Assembly: GCF_000346465.2 (NCBI RefSeq)
Contig: NC_034013.1
Location: forward strand, 17,543,624-17,607,623
Origin: Prunus persica
Taxonomy: Eukaryota > Streptophyta > Magnoliopsida > Rosales > Rosaceae
Length of the DNA: 64,000 nt
Reading direction: 5' to 3'
Of the stretch, positions 13,458 through 25,242 are shown piece after piece. Position numbers and translations under genes: made by a program. The notes below the pieces were generated by a model that did no database searches, was not told where the DNA came from, and saw nothing but the letters and a program-made list of their open reading frames with translations. Position 1 is the first letter of the stretch; the number at the start of each line of letters is the position of its first letter.

Positions 13458-13626
13458 CAGAGCTCCTTGAAGTCCAATAGAAGGTCTTGCTGGGTGGATT
13501 GAGCTGCTGAGCTATGGATCCCACAGCCCTATCTCAGATCATCAGAGGAATAGGCTTGTGGCTTGCATATCTCAGGAGCTGCATTACCTGTGTTAGATCT
13601 TTGTTTGGATTGAAGGGAGCTCTACA
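13458..13626 (+). ncRNA. MIR159: MIR159 precursor hairpin
   Basis: The mature miR159 is at 13604-13624 on the 3' arm; it is 21 nt, begins TTTGGATTGAAGG and ends GAGCTCTA. The star strand is at about 13460-13480 on the 5' arm (GAGCTCCTTGAAGTCCAATA). The two pair with the few mismatches usual for this family. Further in, 13561-13581 (GCTTGCATATCTCAGGAGCT) pairs with the 5' arm near 13501-13522. This is the second conserved duplex of the long miR159 stem. miR159 is known to repress GAMYB-type MYB mRNAs and so acts in gibberellin signalling, anther development and the juvenile phase. The precursor must be cut from a longer Pol II transcript; its ends cannot be seen. No coding gene overlaps. Confidence 0.97.
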
Positions 13627-14452
13627 CCTTTCTCTCATCCATCATCTCTAATACTTAGTAGCTAGGTTTTACACATGTTTCCTTTTACATGTTTTACATT
13701 GATTTGTACTTTCACTGCTCCTTAATTAATTATTTACCCTCTTCTGGCTCCTTAATTAATTACCGATGATTGCTCTTTCAACAAGTCCTTGCTGCTTTAC
13801 TGATTCTTTATTTACATAGTTTTTAGAGTTTTAGGTTCAAAATACTCAGATCTGTGTGTTTTTACTTTATTTTTTGTTTGTTGTATTAACTGACATTTCA
13901 AACCGTTGTAACATGATTATAAATATGTAGATCAATGGCTTTGTAGTTTTAAAAATTGGATGTTTTTCCAACTCTCAAGTCGCATTTTATTATTTTTTAT
14001 ATAAGTTTCGCAGTTCAGTTGGTTGCGATTCTAGGTTCCATTTTTTCAGCTGATGTCAAAGTAAAAGATTATGTGCCTAGCAAGAATCAGACGCGCCTGC
14101 TTCAAACGAGTCTTTGTGCACTGGAGATGTGCAGTGCAGTGTGTAGAAGCTTGATAGTCGCAGGTCAACTTGGGCAGTAATGATCGTTGACCATTACTAC
14201 AATAATATCTCAATGCTTTTTTCACACCGAGGGAGGAGCCAGCAACATGCAAATGTCGTCTCCTATGTACGTTTAAACATTCTTGTGACAAATTAGGTTC
14301 AAATTTTATTGTCAAAAATAGTGAAATTAGAGATCTCCAACAATTTTGAGTAGGCAATGAATAACTATCGAACGGATATGGTGAAAAGCTATGTACTGCC
14401 GGAAATTACAAATGGAAGAAAATTTGTGTATAATATCTCTGCTGACTTATAA
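13627..14452. other. Intergenic, downstream of MIR159 and of ABCA2
   Basis: Probably the 3' part of the primary miRNA transcript, then the 3' UTR of the minus-strand ABCA2-like gene. TTAATTAATTA motifs recur near 13720-13762. No coding region is supported. Confidence 0.45.
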
Positions 14453-16080
14453 CTAGAGGTATGAACGAGAATTTGTTTTACTGAGTTGTCCAGGATGAAT
14501 CAGAATTCCATGAACCGGTTGGGAATGGCCGGATCGGCCAAATGAATCCATGCGCGATGGGGTTACTTCAACATTAGGAGGTATTGGGGTTTCAGGAGAG
14601 TGGCCGGATATGCAGAGAGCACCAGATTCATCTTGCTCCCAAAATACTTGTACCATAACCCCACTTGGATATTCTGCACATTCCGTTCCTGGAATCCGCA
14701 CAAACCTAGCTCCTACAGGTATCTGCAAAACCTTTATGCGTAAAGTAACTTTTAAGCTTAATTCCTGGTCAATGTAAAAATGAAAAGAGAAAACTGATTG
14801 TGTTTTTACCTTAACTGAGGCTCCACATGTTAAAGTGAGAGTAACCAACCTCCCCTCAGCTGTGGCAGCTTCTAGTTCTGCCTGCCATGCGATATTCAAG
14901 AAGACTTCTTCAAGAGTTGTAAGTCCAAGATGGATGTCTACTATGCCATATTCTCTTTCTCTATCTTGAAGCTCCGCAAAAAATCTCTGTATTTAGGTCA
15001 CAAACCTCGTATGTCAGATATGCTTCTTATTTTGCAGTTATATAGGAACCAGAAAAAGATGCTAAGCAAATTACCGTCAAAAGCCGCTCTCTATCATGAG
15101 GAATAACAAAAGTCAGAAATGCTCTGTTCTCTTCTCTTGGTAAAACATCCAAATGCTGCAAAAACTTACCCCACGTTAGAAATTAATCTTTCATGTGAAT
15201 ACAAATAAGTTCAAATCATTCAAAACCAGCCTACGTATTTAAAGAACTGCTTCACAGCATCCTGATGAGGATTTTGCCCATTCATGCTTCCACCGAAGCT
15301 CACATTGGCAATAAAACCAGTCCCAAACCTTGACTTGAGCCTGATTGAAGTTCCAATGCAACGGAGCCTACCCTTTGCCATTATTCCTATCTTGTCACCT
15401 AAAATGTCAGCTTCTTCCATTGAGTGAGTGGTTAGGACAATTGCACGCCCTTTCTTTGCATCCTCTATGACGTCCCATACATGCCTCCTTGTTATGGGAT
15501 CCATACCAGTCGTCTGCAGATCATAAAGTAAAAATTAGAAAACCAGAGGAAGTAGACATAGTAAAGGGTTTGGTCCACATTTCCGTACCGGTTCATCTAA
15601 GATAAGTAACTTTGGATCACCAATAAGGGCTATGGCGAAACTCAGGCGACGTTTCATTCCTCCACTGTAACTCCCAGCTCTCATTTTGGCTGCCTCAGTG
15701 AGTCTCACCTCTGCCAATGACTTCTTAGCAACCTGCATTTGAGGAGCATCCGTCTTATACAGAACAAAACAATCATCCTTGCTCAAATTCATGAGCACCG
15801 GTTTGAACTCTGCGTATCATAATCCTTCATTTCCGGAACAAAAAAGAAGGATTGCAACACGCAGAGTTTAAACATAGTGCAAGGAAGAAAGCATGTGAAA
15901 TACCCCATGCAAGTTAGTGTAGCACATACCGATTTTACTGAAGCCGAGGGGAGGCCTTTAATACTAGCGAAGAGGTGAAGGTGCTCTTGCCCAGTCAAGG
16001 CATCCCAAAGAATATCGAACTATGAACAGAGACAACATACATACACGTTGAGTCAAATTTTTCAAATGAGTTGTTGCAAC

Positions 16081-16122
<42 letters not shown>

Positions 16123-18895
16123 CACCTGCGGACAAAATCCTATGATTTTTCGAATATTTGCCATGCCAACAGAGCTCCGAGCAGAATTTCCATAAATCAA
16201 TGCTGTGACAAGGCAGTTTGCAAATTTATCATTTCCCAATTGGCATCATAATCTCAGGAATTTTCCAATCAATGCACTAAAAAAAAATGATAGTATTACC
16301 ATCTCCTCCAGTCACCGGTGTGTTGCCAGTTAAACAATTGATTGCGGTGGTTTTCCCAGCTCCGTTGGGACCAAGTAGACAAAATAACTGATCCTTTGCA
16401 AAGTTGACCCACAAACCCTGAAAGTTATTCAAAATACTTCAGTTGCTTGCTACTATATTATTTCATTTTCCTAAACCTGAAAGGCTGAAACATCTACCCT
16501 GCATCTGCACTAGATTTTTGGTCTAAAAAGTATAACAATGAACCTAGAGAAAAACTTGACCATGAAGACATATATATAACTAGGTAAGGTTGGTTACCTT
16601 GAGAGCATGGTACGGTGAAGTCCTCCTGCACTTACAGCAACCAATTGTGGTAGTCCCGGGATATGTCTTTACAAGGCCACGTATCTGAACTGCAATGTTT
16701 GGATCAACTGTGCCTTCCTTAGTTTGTTGTTTTACAATGTTCTCCTCCGCAAGCACATCTTCATCATCCGGCGTAAAATGCTCCTGCGGTGGGACTGAAC
16801 CCATGCAACTACAAATGCCACCCTCTGTGGAAAGAGAGCGAAAAAAACATTACGTCATAAGTACCATTCAACAAGGGAAACTCAACCACCAACTGAATTT
16901 CAGTCTTATATTTACCTTCCAACTTGTTTGCACCTTTCCCTGTCCAGTATCCTGGATTCAAAAAGTAAAACACTGATTTTCTCACACCAGATACATTTGG
17001 GATGATATTGTCCAAGTAGATTGCCAATATAAACCAGAGGAAGAATGTAGCCACCAGCCACAAATAGATGTCGTTCTGACAAAATTCGAATGTAAATATA
17101 AATAATAAAATTCAAAAAGACCTTATAAAGTTTTTGTTAATATTTTAAATTTGAGGATCAATGTGTTCACATACAATTGTCATACAATCATGATCATCAT
17201 TTGGCCCACACTTTGTCCTTGTACTCCAGCTAATCCCAATATCCTTTGGAGTGGATGTTGCTTCCGCGAGCATCTGTAAAGCTTTGGCAAGAAGATTAGG
17301 TGGGAATAATGACCAGACGATTCGAACAGTCCTTTTGGATTTGAAGTTTGTACTGTAGGGAAAATCGGTTACTGTAACAATCTGCAATGAAAAAGTGGAA
17401 TCTGTTATCAGTACTATTGAACCAATAACCATAATTTACAAATCTTGATTCTTGAACTGTGGAATCTTGCCTGGGTTATAAAGCCAACAATAAATATGAA
17501 GAAACCCACAGTTGAGGATGTAGATGACTTTCTTATGAAGGTTGACAGCATAAAGGCAAAACCAATCTGGCAACGAAAGCCAGTGGATGGATCAGACATA
17601 ATTATATGCTAAGCAGAGGCTTAACATGAAATCAGCAAGAACAAACATAAAGTAAAAAATTAATTGCACCAAACCGACTTACCATATTGAGTTGGAAGAG
17701 AAAGAAAACGAGGAATAAGATTGCAAAACTGTTGTTTAGGAAAAAATCGAACCGAAACATCATTCCGAATAGAACTGTGAAAAGTGATGAGAGAAGGGTA
17801 ATAATTCCTTCCCATGTGAGCCATGAGAACCAGTATGCAGTATCATAAAGGCCCATCATTGTCATTGCCTGTCTAAGCTTCAATTCTTTCTCTGTGATCA
17901 AAGAACTCATTTGAAACACAAAACCAAACATGGAAGCCGCAAAAAAGATGACTGGAACTACATCAGTCAACTCAGCGAAAGCCTCCCGTGCAGGGTGTGC
18001 AAATTCCTTGAGTGAAAGAACCCAGCTAAAATTTGGAACTGTACAAAATCATTAGACAAGTGTTAAGGTCAAGGTGGCAAGCAACCATGCAAATAAAGCT
18101 TTCTTCAAAGAACAGAGCATGAGAAACAAAGCATAATACCTCCAATCAGAGACCTGGCAATTTCACGCTCTGCAGCAATCTGAAGCGGTATTTGGAATTT
18201 GAACGTTGGATCTTCGTATTGCCCTCGTGCTTTAACAGGAGTAGAATTAGTCTGTATGCCATAGCTAATTACAGTGGCATTTCTTTCCACAAAATGCAAA
18301 GCTCCTGAGCAATGCATAGGATTACTGTACAGCCATGCATCTACTTCATCTTTTGTTCCAAACGATTTGACCTGCACAATTAAAAGCCAAAACGAGACTT
18401 ATTATCATATGACAGTTGCTCCTCCAACGAAACAGAGCAAAAAGAAAGGAACAAGAAGAGCAAACAACTTTTCCTTGCATTTTCTCGACAACCAAACACA
18501 ACGCAAAAGTCCAAAATCTTTGGTACCTTGGACGAGGGAATCGGCCTGTCCGGATTATTAGCCATGATAGCATTGACAATGGTCTGAATCCTAGCGCTTC
18601 CATTTCCGCTCCATGCGAAATCAAAGCAGGGCTTTTGAATGGAGTATTTGTATTCGCATGGAGGGATGGGCGGCGAAACAAGAGGTTGAGGATTGGTGAG
18701 GGTCTTGTAGTCGGTGGACTTGGCTTCTTGAGCCTTGAGGCCCCTCTGGATAAAGAAAATGAGGAAGACGAAGAAGAAGGAGGAGAAGAGCTGTATAAAG
18801 GTAGCCCTCTTGCTCCGCCATGAAAGCAAGAGGTTCTTCTTCAACAACGCCTTGTATTGTTGCAATAGTAGTGGAAAACCGCTCTGTAAATTCAT
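14453..18895 (-). CDS. ABCA2: ABC transporter A family member 2-like (half-size)
   Basis: Fifteen exons: 18527-18895, 18140-18371, 17683-18038, 17471-17566, 17175-17381, 16916-17075, 16598-16824, 16300-16417, 16126-16202, 15930-16019, 15589-15732, 15235-15513, 15075-15155, 14810-14986, 14453-14722. They join to 2883 nt, 960 residues (AtABCA2 is about 980). Layout: one membrane segment near 29-48, a large outer loop, a membrane block around 235-500, then one nucleotide-binding domain. The domain has Walker [10 protein letters not shown] (565-573), signature YSGGM (666-670) and Walker B LLILDEP (686-692). The family moves lipids or related molecules, but the substrate of this member is unknown. 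The start at 18895 matches the family opening (MxLQxGFPLL); an in-frame ATG at 18931 would add 12 residues. The intron after exon 4 uses a GC donor. It is head-to-head with a second ABCA gene, with about 0.9 kb between them. Confidence 0.95.
16083..16120. repeat. (GA)n microsatellite in an ABCA2 intron
   Basis: About 18 GA units directly beside the donor of exon 9 (exon edge 16126). On the transcript this is a (CT)n tract. Confidence 0.95.
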
Positions 18896-19790
18896 GGTTT
18901 CTTTCAAGTAAGTGTGTTTGGTTTCATTCATTCACACTTTATACTTCCCAGTGATGACTCTGATGAACTGAAGATCGTACTGTTTTAGAAGGCTCGATTT
19001 TGCGCGTTAAGTTTTGGGAGGGGGTGAGTTTAAATTACCAAACTGGTTCTGGATTCGATTGAGTATTAAGGATTTGCCACCGTGTTTAAGCTTATTTCAG
19101 GAAAACAACGTGATTTTCTCCGAATTATTGCAATAACTAATTCTCTGATTTTTTTCCTTTTCTTTTTTTTTTTGTCAATCAATTTGCATGCGCGTATGCA
19201 ATTCCTTTGATTTAGGGGATGATTTCTGTAATGTAGGGATAAGTAATTCCCTGGCAGCAGCTTAAAGATAGAATGAAACTAATACTTTTATTTTTTGGGG
19301 GTCTGATCTGATCTGATCCTTGTCTGTTTTGCGTGTGTTTATTTCTTTGATTCCTTAAATGTCTTGAAGATGTTAATTCCTTCCCTATCTCCCCAAAATT
19401 AACAAAAAAGAGTAGGTATAATTAATCACTCGCAAAACTAATCAAATGACGAAGTGTGGCAACTGGCAAAAATTAATGAGCCGCGTCAAGCCTCTCTCTC
19501 TCACCAAAATGCATACATTACATAATGGTAAATCAAGAGCAGAGCAGATCAAGATCCGTCTGGCAGATTAATATAAATAATTAGTTCTAATTTGGATTAT
19601 ACACTAGTGCTTATTCAAAACTGGTCTCATTCATTATCATTACAGGTATCTCTAAAATTACTTAGACTGCTTGAGTTCATTTTTTCTTTTTTCAAAGGTT
19701 TAGAATATTGAATCTTTGGTGGTGACAGACATATTGATTTTGGGTTCATTGAGTATCAAGTTAAAGGAATTTCCCTGGTTGTAGACATCA
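18896..19790. promoter_or_regulatory. Shared promoter interval of the divergent ABCA pair
   Basis: About 0.9 kb between the two start codons must hold both promoters and 5' UTRs. It is AT-rich. No motif was strong enough to list and no gene is seen inside. Confidence 0.5.
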
Positions 19791-22700
19791 ATGGCCGATC
19801 GTTTACGCGCCCGGGCTAGCTTCTTGACTCAGTCCAATGCTTTGCTTAGAAAGAACTTAACCTTTCAGGTCCATCTCTCAATTTTTTTAATCCTAGTTTC
19901 AGTTTTCTTTTAATATAAATTTTGGACAAGAACTGATCACATTATGTTGATTATTTTGCAGAAACGAAATATGTGCTCGAATGTATCGCTGGTTTTAATA
20001 CCTTGTTTGCTGTGTTTGATTTTGCTTGGTCTACAAATTGCGACAGATAAAATGAAAATGGAAGAATCCAAAAGGAACTTAAACAAGTGCGATAACAGCA
20101 GCAGCCGTTTCGATGAAGGGAGCCCTTGTCCCTGTCCTAAGCCTCGAGAATGGCCTCCGGTATTGCACATACCCGATGCTACTTCTCGTGCAGTGACAAG
20201 TGACTCTGTTATTCCTTTCACAGACTTGCCCGACGAGTCATGCAGGGCTAACGGCTCCTGTCCTCTCACTATACTCGTCACTGGAAATAATCAGTCTTTT
20301 GCACAAAGTATGCATCTTTTGATTAATTACATGTTTTGATTCATTTGTTGCTTAATTACTATTATTAACCTTAATCTCTGCATTAACTTGGATAGTTTTG
20401 GCTGGGAATTTGTTGTCCAATGATTTCCCTCTCAATTCCTCTGATGTCATGGATTTTCTGGCCAACAATGTCATGGTAAGTTGTAGTCGTTTCTCCCTTT
20501 ATGTTTTGTTTTCGTTCTCTTTCTTTTATTTTTAAATTTTTTTTTTTTTATTACAAGAGATATTGAGAATGAGGGAATCGAACCTAGAAACTTGAGATAC
20601 ATGAGTAAATGTTATTAACCACATGCGAAAAATGTGCAGGGATCTCGCTCCTTACCTAAAGCGCCCAACTTTTTAGACAGAGCTTTCTTCACACAAACCA
20701 TCTATAAGGTGCAGCGACAATGCTCCCCCAATTCTACGTTCTCCATTCCGACGCTTCATGTATCATCCAGACTCGATCATGGACGGGGAGGGCCTCCTCA
20801 CGCTGTGGTTAGGCTGGCCTCCGCCTCACCTCACATGCTCCTAACAACCAAAAAACTCCCAATTTCTAAATCTCCACCTCGTTTTAGGCCCGCGCCCGAC
20901 CCACCTGAACCCTACCAGCCAACTCCCAATCCACCTCCAGTTCCCTTCCAGCCCACTCTCAACCCACCCCCAGTTCGTGTCCAGCCCATTCCCAACCCGC
21001 CTCTGGCCCGCTATCCACCCCCACCCTCAGCTCGCAAACGGTCCCCGCCCCCTCCTCGGCCTCGCAACCCACCTCCACAACAAGCCTCCAGCCCAACCCA
21101 AGCCCCCAATCCAGGCCTCACTCCCAAGACTCAACCCAATAAAGAATATGAACAAGGTATTTTTTGTTTTTTAAACAACTTTTAATCTTTGTGCTTGTAT
21201 GTTATGGATTTCCTTTATTTTATTTTATTTTTGTTAACGGGCAAGAAATTCGAACTTGAAATCTCTTCAAACATTAGAAAGAAAAGTTTCACAAAACTAA
21301 CACTTACAATGTTCGCGCACGAAAAGTATAATCATCACTTGTGCACATACATGCTCTTCAATTTATGTTGCACGCAACATAACCTTTTTGCTTGCCAAAC
21401 TTTGTCTTGAATCCAGAGGTTAGATGTGTTGAAGCTTTGACTTTGTGGCGCAACAATTCTTCTGATATAAACAATGAGCTATATAAAGGTTACCCAAAGG
21501 GGAACCCAGAGAGGAAAGTTAATGAAATACTTGCAGGTTATCCCCACTACTTGACTTTGATATGATGAATACATACAGTATCATCATGTATTAGCTATTG
21601 ACGGTGCATTTTCTTGCAGCCTATGATTTCTTAAACTCAAATGAGAACAGTTTTAATGCAATCCTTTGGTACAATTCAAGCTTGAGGAGGAGTGTTGGTT
21701 CTGATCTGCAGCGGATTGGGCGCTCAGTGAATCTGGTAGACAAACATACACATAATTAACTTGTTAATTTACTTGGTGATATCTTAAAACAAGAAATGTG
21801 AATGTTGCTAATTGATCAGGCAGGGATGAGTTTTAATACATTCATTTGTTTTATATGCTGCCAGGCATCCAATGCCTACCTTCAGTTTTTGCAAGGCCCT
21901 GGTACCAAAATGCTGTTTGAGTTTGTCAAAGAAATGCCTAAGCCTGTAACCAACGTAGTAAGCATACCAGATCTTTCCTCTCTAATTGGTCCACTCTTCT
22001 TCACATGGATCATTTTACTGCTGTTCCCGGTAAGTAAAATTGATTATGTTCATCCATATTCATTACATGGATTTTTGCTAATTAACTTAGCTTTCTTAAT
22101 TTCCCAACTTTTTAATGGTGTATGCAGGTTGTTTTGAAGTCACTGGTTTACGAGAAACAACAAAAACTGAGAATCATGATGAAAATGCATGGCCTTGGTG
22201 ATGGACCGTATTGGATGATCTCCTATGCCTATTTTCTTGCAGTTTCTTTGATCTACATGCTGCTGTTTATGGCAGTTGGCTCCATCATAGGTATATTTGT
22301 ATCAATCTAACTACTTGCCAACTGTTTCAGACTGGTTTCACTCTGAGTTGCTTTAATGAATTCAAGTGTGTTTACTTCCATCCTTGCAGGGTTAAAATTC
22401 TTCACAATCAATGACTACAGCATCCAGTTTGTTTTTTACTTCATCTATATGAACTTGCAAATAGCAGCGGCTTTTCTAGTAGCTTCAATGTTTTCAAACG
22501 TTAAGGCTTGTACAGGTTCGATTTCTTTTGGTTTGAAATTATTGATCAGGGATTTACATTTTAAGTTTTATCTCATGAGATGATTTAACTGACATGGTTG
22601 ATTTGATGGTAACAGCTATAGGTTACATTCTGGTCTTTGGAACTGGGCTTTTGGCAGAAAATCTTTTTCGAAGCTTCATCGAAGATGCTTCAGTCTCTAG

Positions 22701-24942
22701 TAAGTGGAAATTTTTATGAAAATGAAGCATTTGGAACTTAATTTGCTTTTTGTTTATACTTTTCAGAAACTCAACTCTGTATTGGTGTTCTTGTACATAG
22801 GACGCGGGATCATTCTTTTACAGTTGTATCCTGGCTTCTCTCTGTATCGTGGATTATACGAGCTAGCACAATACCCCTTGCAAGAAAAAAGGGTTGGGAT
22901 GGGATGGGACGATTTGAATGATAACCAGAATGGGATGAGAGAGGTCTTCATTATCATGGTTATTGAGTGGTTTGTGGTGCTTTTTGTTGCATATTGCATT
23001 GACCAAGTTGTATCATCTGGAAGTGGAAAAAGTCCTTTATTTTTCTTGCAAAGGATTAGGAAGAAGAAACTTGCATCTCTAAGGAGACCTAGTTTGCAAA
23101 GGCAGGGATCTAAAGTTTCCGTTCAGATGGAGAAATCTGATGTTAGTCACGAGGTAACTTTTCTTCTCTCGCTCTAGCTTATGTACTCATTAGTCTTTAT
23201 CACAGGTATAAATTAGTTCTGCTTCCACTTCTTCATAATTTCCAGATCGAGATGGTTGAGAGGTTGGTATTGGAACAAAATACAAGTCATGCGATCGTTT
23301 GTGACAACCTCAAAAAGGTGTATCCGGGAAGAGATGGAAACCCTGAGAAATTTGCAGTGAAAGGGTTGTCTCTTGCTTTGCCTCCAGGGGAGTGCTTTGG
23401 TATGCTTGGCCCCAATGGTGCAGGGAAGACCTCTTTTATTAGTATGGTGAGCAGAGCACACTCTACTTCTTTAGAATATATAATTATCAAACATATATGT
23501 TAATGGCTAGTTAATGCTTAACCAATTGCAACCTCTTTCCACAGATGACTGGTCTCACAAAACCAACCTCTGGCACAGCATATGTTCATGGTATGGACAT
23601 TCGGACACAAATGAACGATATATATACCAGCATGGGATTTTGTCCACAGCATGAGTAAGCTAAATCAATTTTAAGCAAAATTTCTTTTTCTTGGTTGTTT
23701 CTTTAAATATTTAAATGAATCTTATGAGTTTCTTGCTTACTGGATATTATTTAGCCTACTGTGGGAAACACTGACTGGAAGGGAGCATCTACTATTTTAT
23801 GGCAGACTTAAGAACCTCAAAGGTCGTGCCTTAATGCAAGTAAGTAAATTGAAAATTTACTATTTTTGACATTGGGATTGTTATTGAAAACTCGTAAGCA
23901 TTCAAGATGGGTTGATACGTTTAGCTAGCTGGGAGGATTAATTTGTGGGTGGTTTAATTTGGTTGCTGAAGGCAGTGGAAGAATCTTTGAAGAGTGTCAA
24001 GCTATTTGATGGTGGGATTGCTGACAAACAAGCGGGGAAATACAGTGGAGGCATGAAGAGAAGGCTCAGCGTCGCAATTTCGTTGATAGGGGACCCCAAA
24101 GTAGGTCTTGGTGCTCCATCTGCTGAAGCTTCTTTGATTTTTTATTTTGGATATGTTATCTCAAGATCTTGCAACTTATTGCACTCATTCTTTTGCAAAT
24201 TCCTGTACTTGAAGGTTGTTTACATGGACGAGCCTAGTACTGGACTTGATCCATCTTCGAGAAACCATCTATGGAATGTTATAAAGACTGCAAAACAAGA
24301 CCGGGCAATCATCCTAACCAGTTCTCTCTCTCCCCCTCTCTCTCACACAATCTATTTGTTACCTTATTAATTCTCTATCTATGTTTAGCTCTTTCATTTA
24401 CTTACAAAGCCGATATATATCTTCAGCACATTCCATGGAAGAGGCAGAGGTCCTGTGTGATCGATTAGGAATTTTCGTAGATGGCAGGATGCAGTGTATA
24501 GGAAACCCGAAAGAGGTAACCAAATCCCAACTCTTCTATTCTCCTATCAATGAGATTCTTGGATTGGATGCTTGGATTAATTACTGTTTGAGAATTGAAA
24601 ATATGTTGGTTTGAGAATTGAAAATATGTGATGATGCAGCTGAAGGGGAGACATGGAGGATTGTATGTCTTTACGATGACAACAAGTTGGGAACATGAGG
24701 AAAAAGTGGAGAGGATAGTACAGAAGTTGTCACCCAACGCGAACAAGACATACCGACTGTCGGGGACACAGAAGTTTGAACTGCCCAAAAATGAGGTCAG
24801 AATTGCAGATGTATTCCAAGCAGTGGAGTTTGCAAAGAGTAGATTCCCAGTGTTTGCATGGGGTGTGGTTGACACTACTTTGGAGGATGTCTTCGTTAAG
24901 GTTGCTGCAGCTGCAGCTGCATCTTCATCATATGATATATGA
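19791..24942 (+). CDS. ABCA7: ABC transporter A family member 7-like, with proline-rich insert
   Basis: Eighteen exons: 19791-19868, 19962-20307, 20396-20475, 20640-21156, 21417-21536, 21620-21735, 21865-22029, 22128-22290, 22390-22515, 22616-22699, 22801-23153, 23246-23446, 23545-23654, 23755-23839, 23972-24100, 24215-24320, 24427-24515, 24640-24942. They join to 3171 nt, 1056 residues. Arabidopsis members of this branch are about 930-950. The extra length is in exon 4: from about residue 212 to 338 the protein is proline-rich, then returns to the family sequence at [11 protein letters not shown]. This part is the first extracytoplasmic loop. Later come a membrane block, Walker A GPNGAGKT (771-778), signature YSGGM (872-876) and Walker B VVYMDEP (892-898). 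For exon 11 the acceptor at 22800 fits homologues; an in-frame acceptor near 22766 would add 12 residues. The substrate is unknown; some relatives act in lipid supply. Confidence 0.93.
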
Positions 24943-25242
24943 CACCCCCAACGTAATACTCGATTTTAACATGATTAACTGTTGAATATTATTAAAAGAT
25001 GCGTTTAATATGCCTGACATTCATTCATTTGGTTATTCTGTTATACTTTTGTTCTGCTTAACAGTCTATATATATATATATATAATTCAAAAGAAATTAA
25101 TATAAATTTTGAAATGCATGCACATGTTACTTGCGAATGCCAACAATCTCGTGTTACACCTCGAAGCACAATCAGATTCTAGTCAGAATTGTCAAATTAA
25201 ACCATCGGATTCTCCTCGTACTAACCTAAACCCTAAGCTAAT
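24943..25242. other. Convergent 3' interval
   Basis: 3' UTRs of the ABCA7-like gene (+) and the DUF2828 gene (-), with a (TA)n run at about 25069-25083. Nothing else is seen. Confidence 0.5.

Noticed and set aside
18416..18823. 135-codon open frame antisense to ABCA2 exon 1
   Set aside because: It mirrors a real exon; its sequence is low-complexity Glu/Lys and matches no family.
20550..20630. tRNA- or SINE-like end in ABCA7 intron 3
   Set aside because: The AATCGAACCTAG motif recalls dispersed repeats, but no ends or target duplication can be set.
22766..22800. Alternative acceptor for ABCA7 exon 11
   Set aside because: It is in frame, but the 12 extra residues are not in homologues, while the site at 22800 gives [14 protein letters not shown] as expected.
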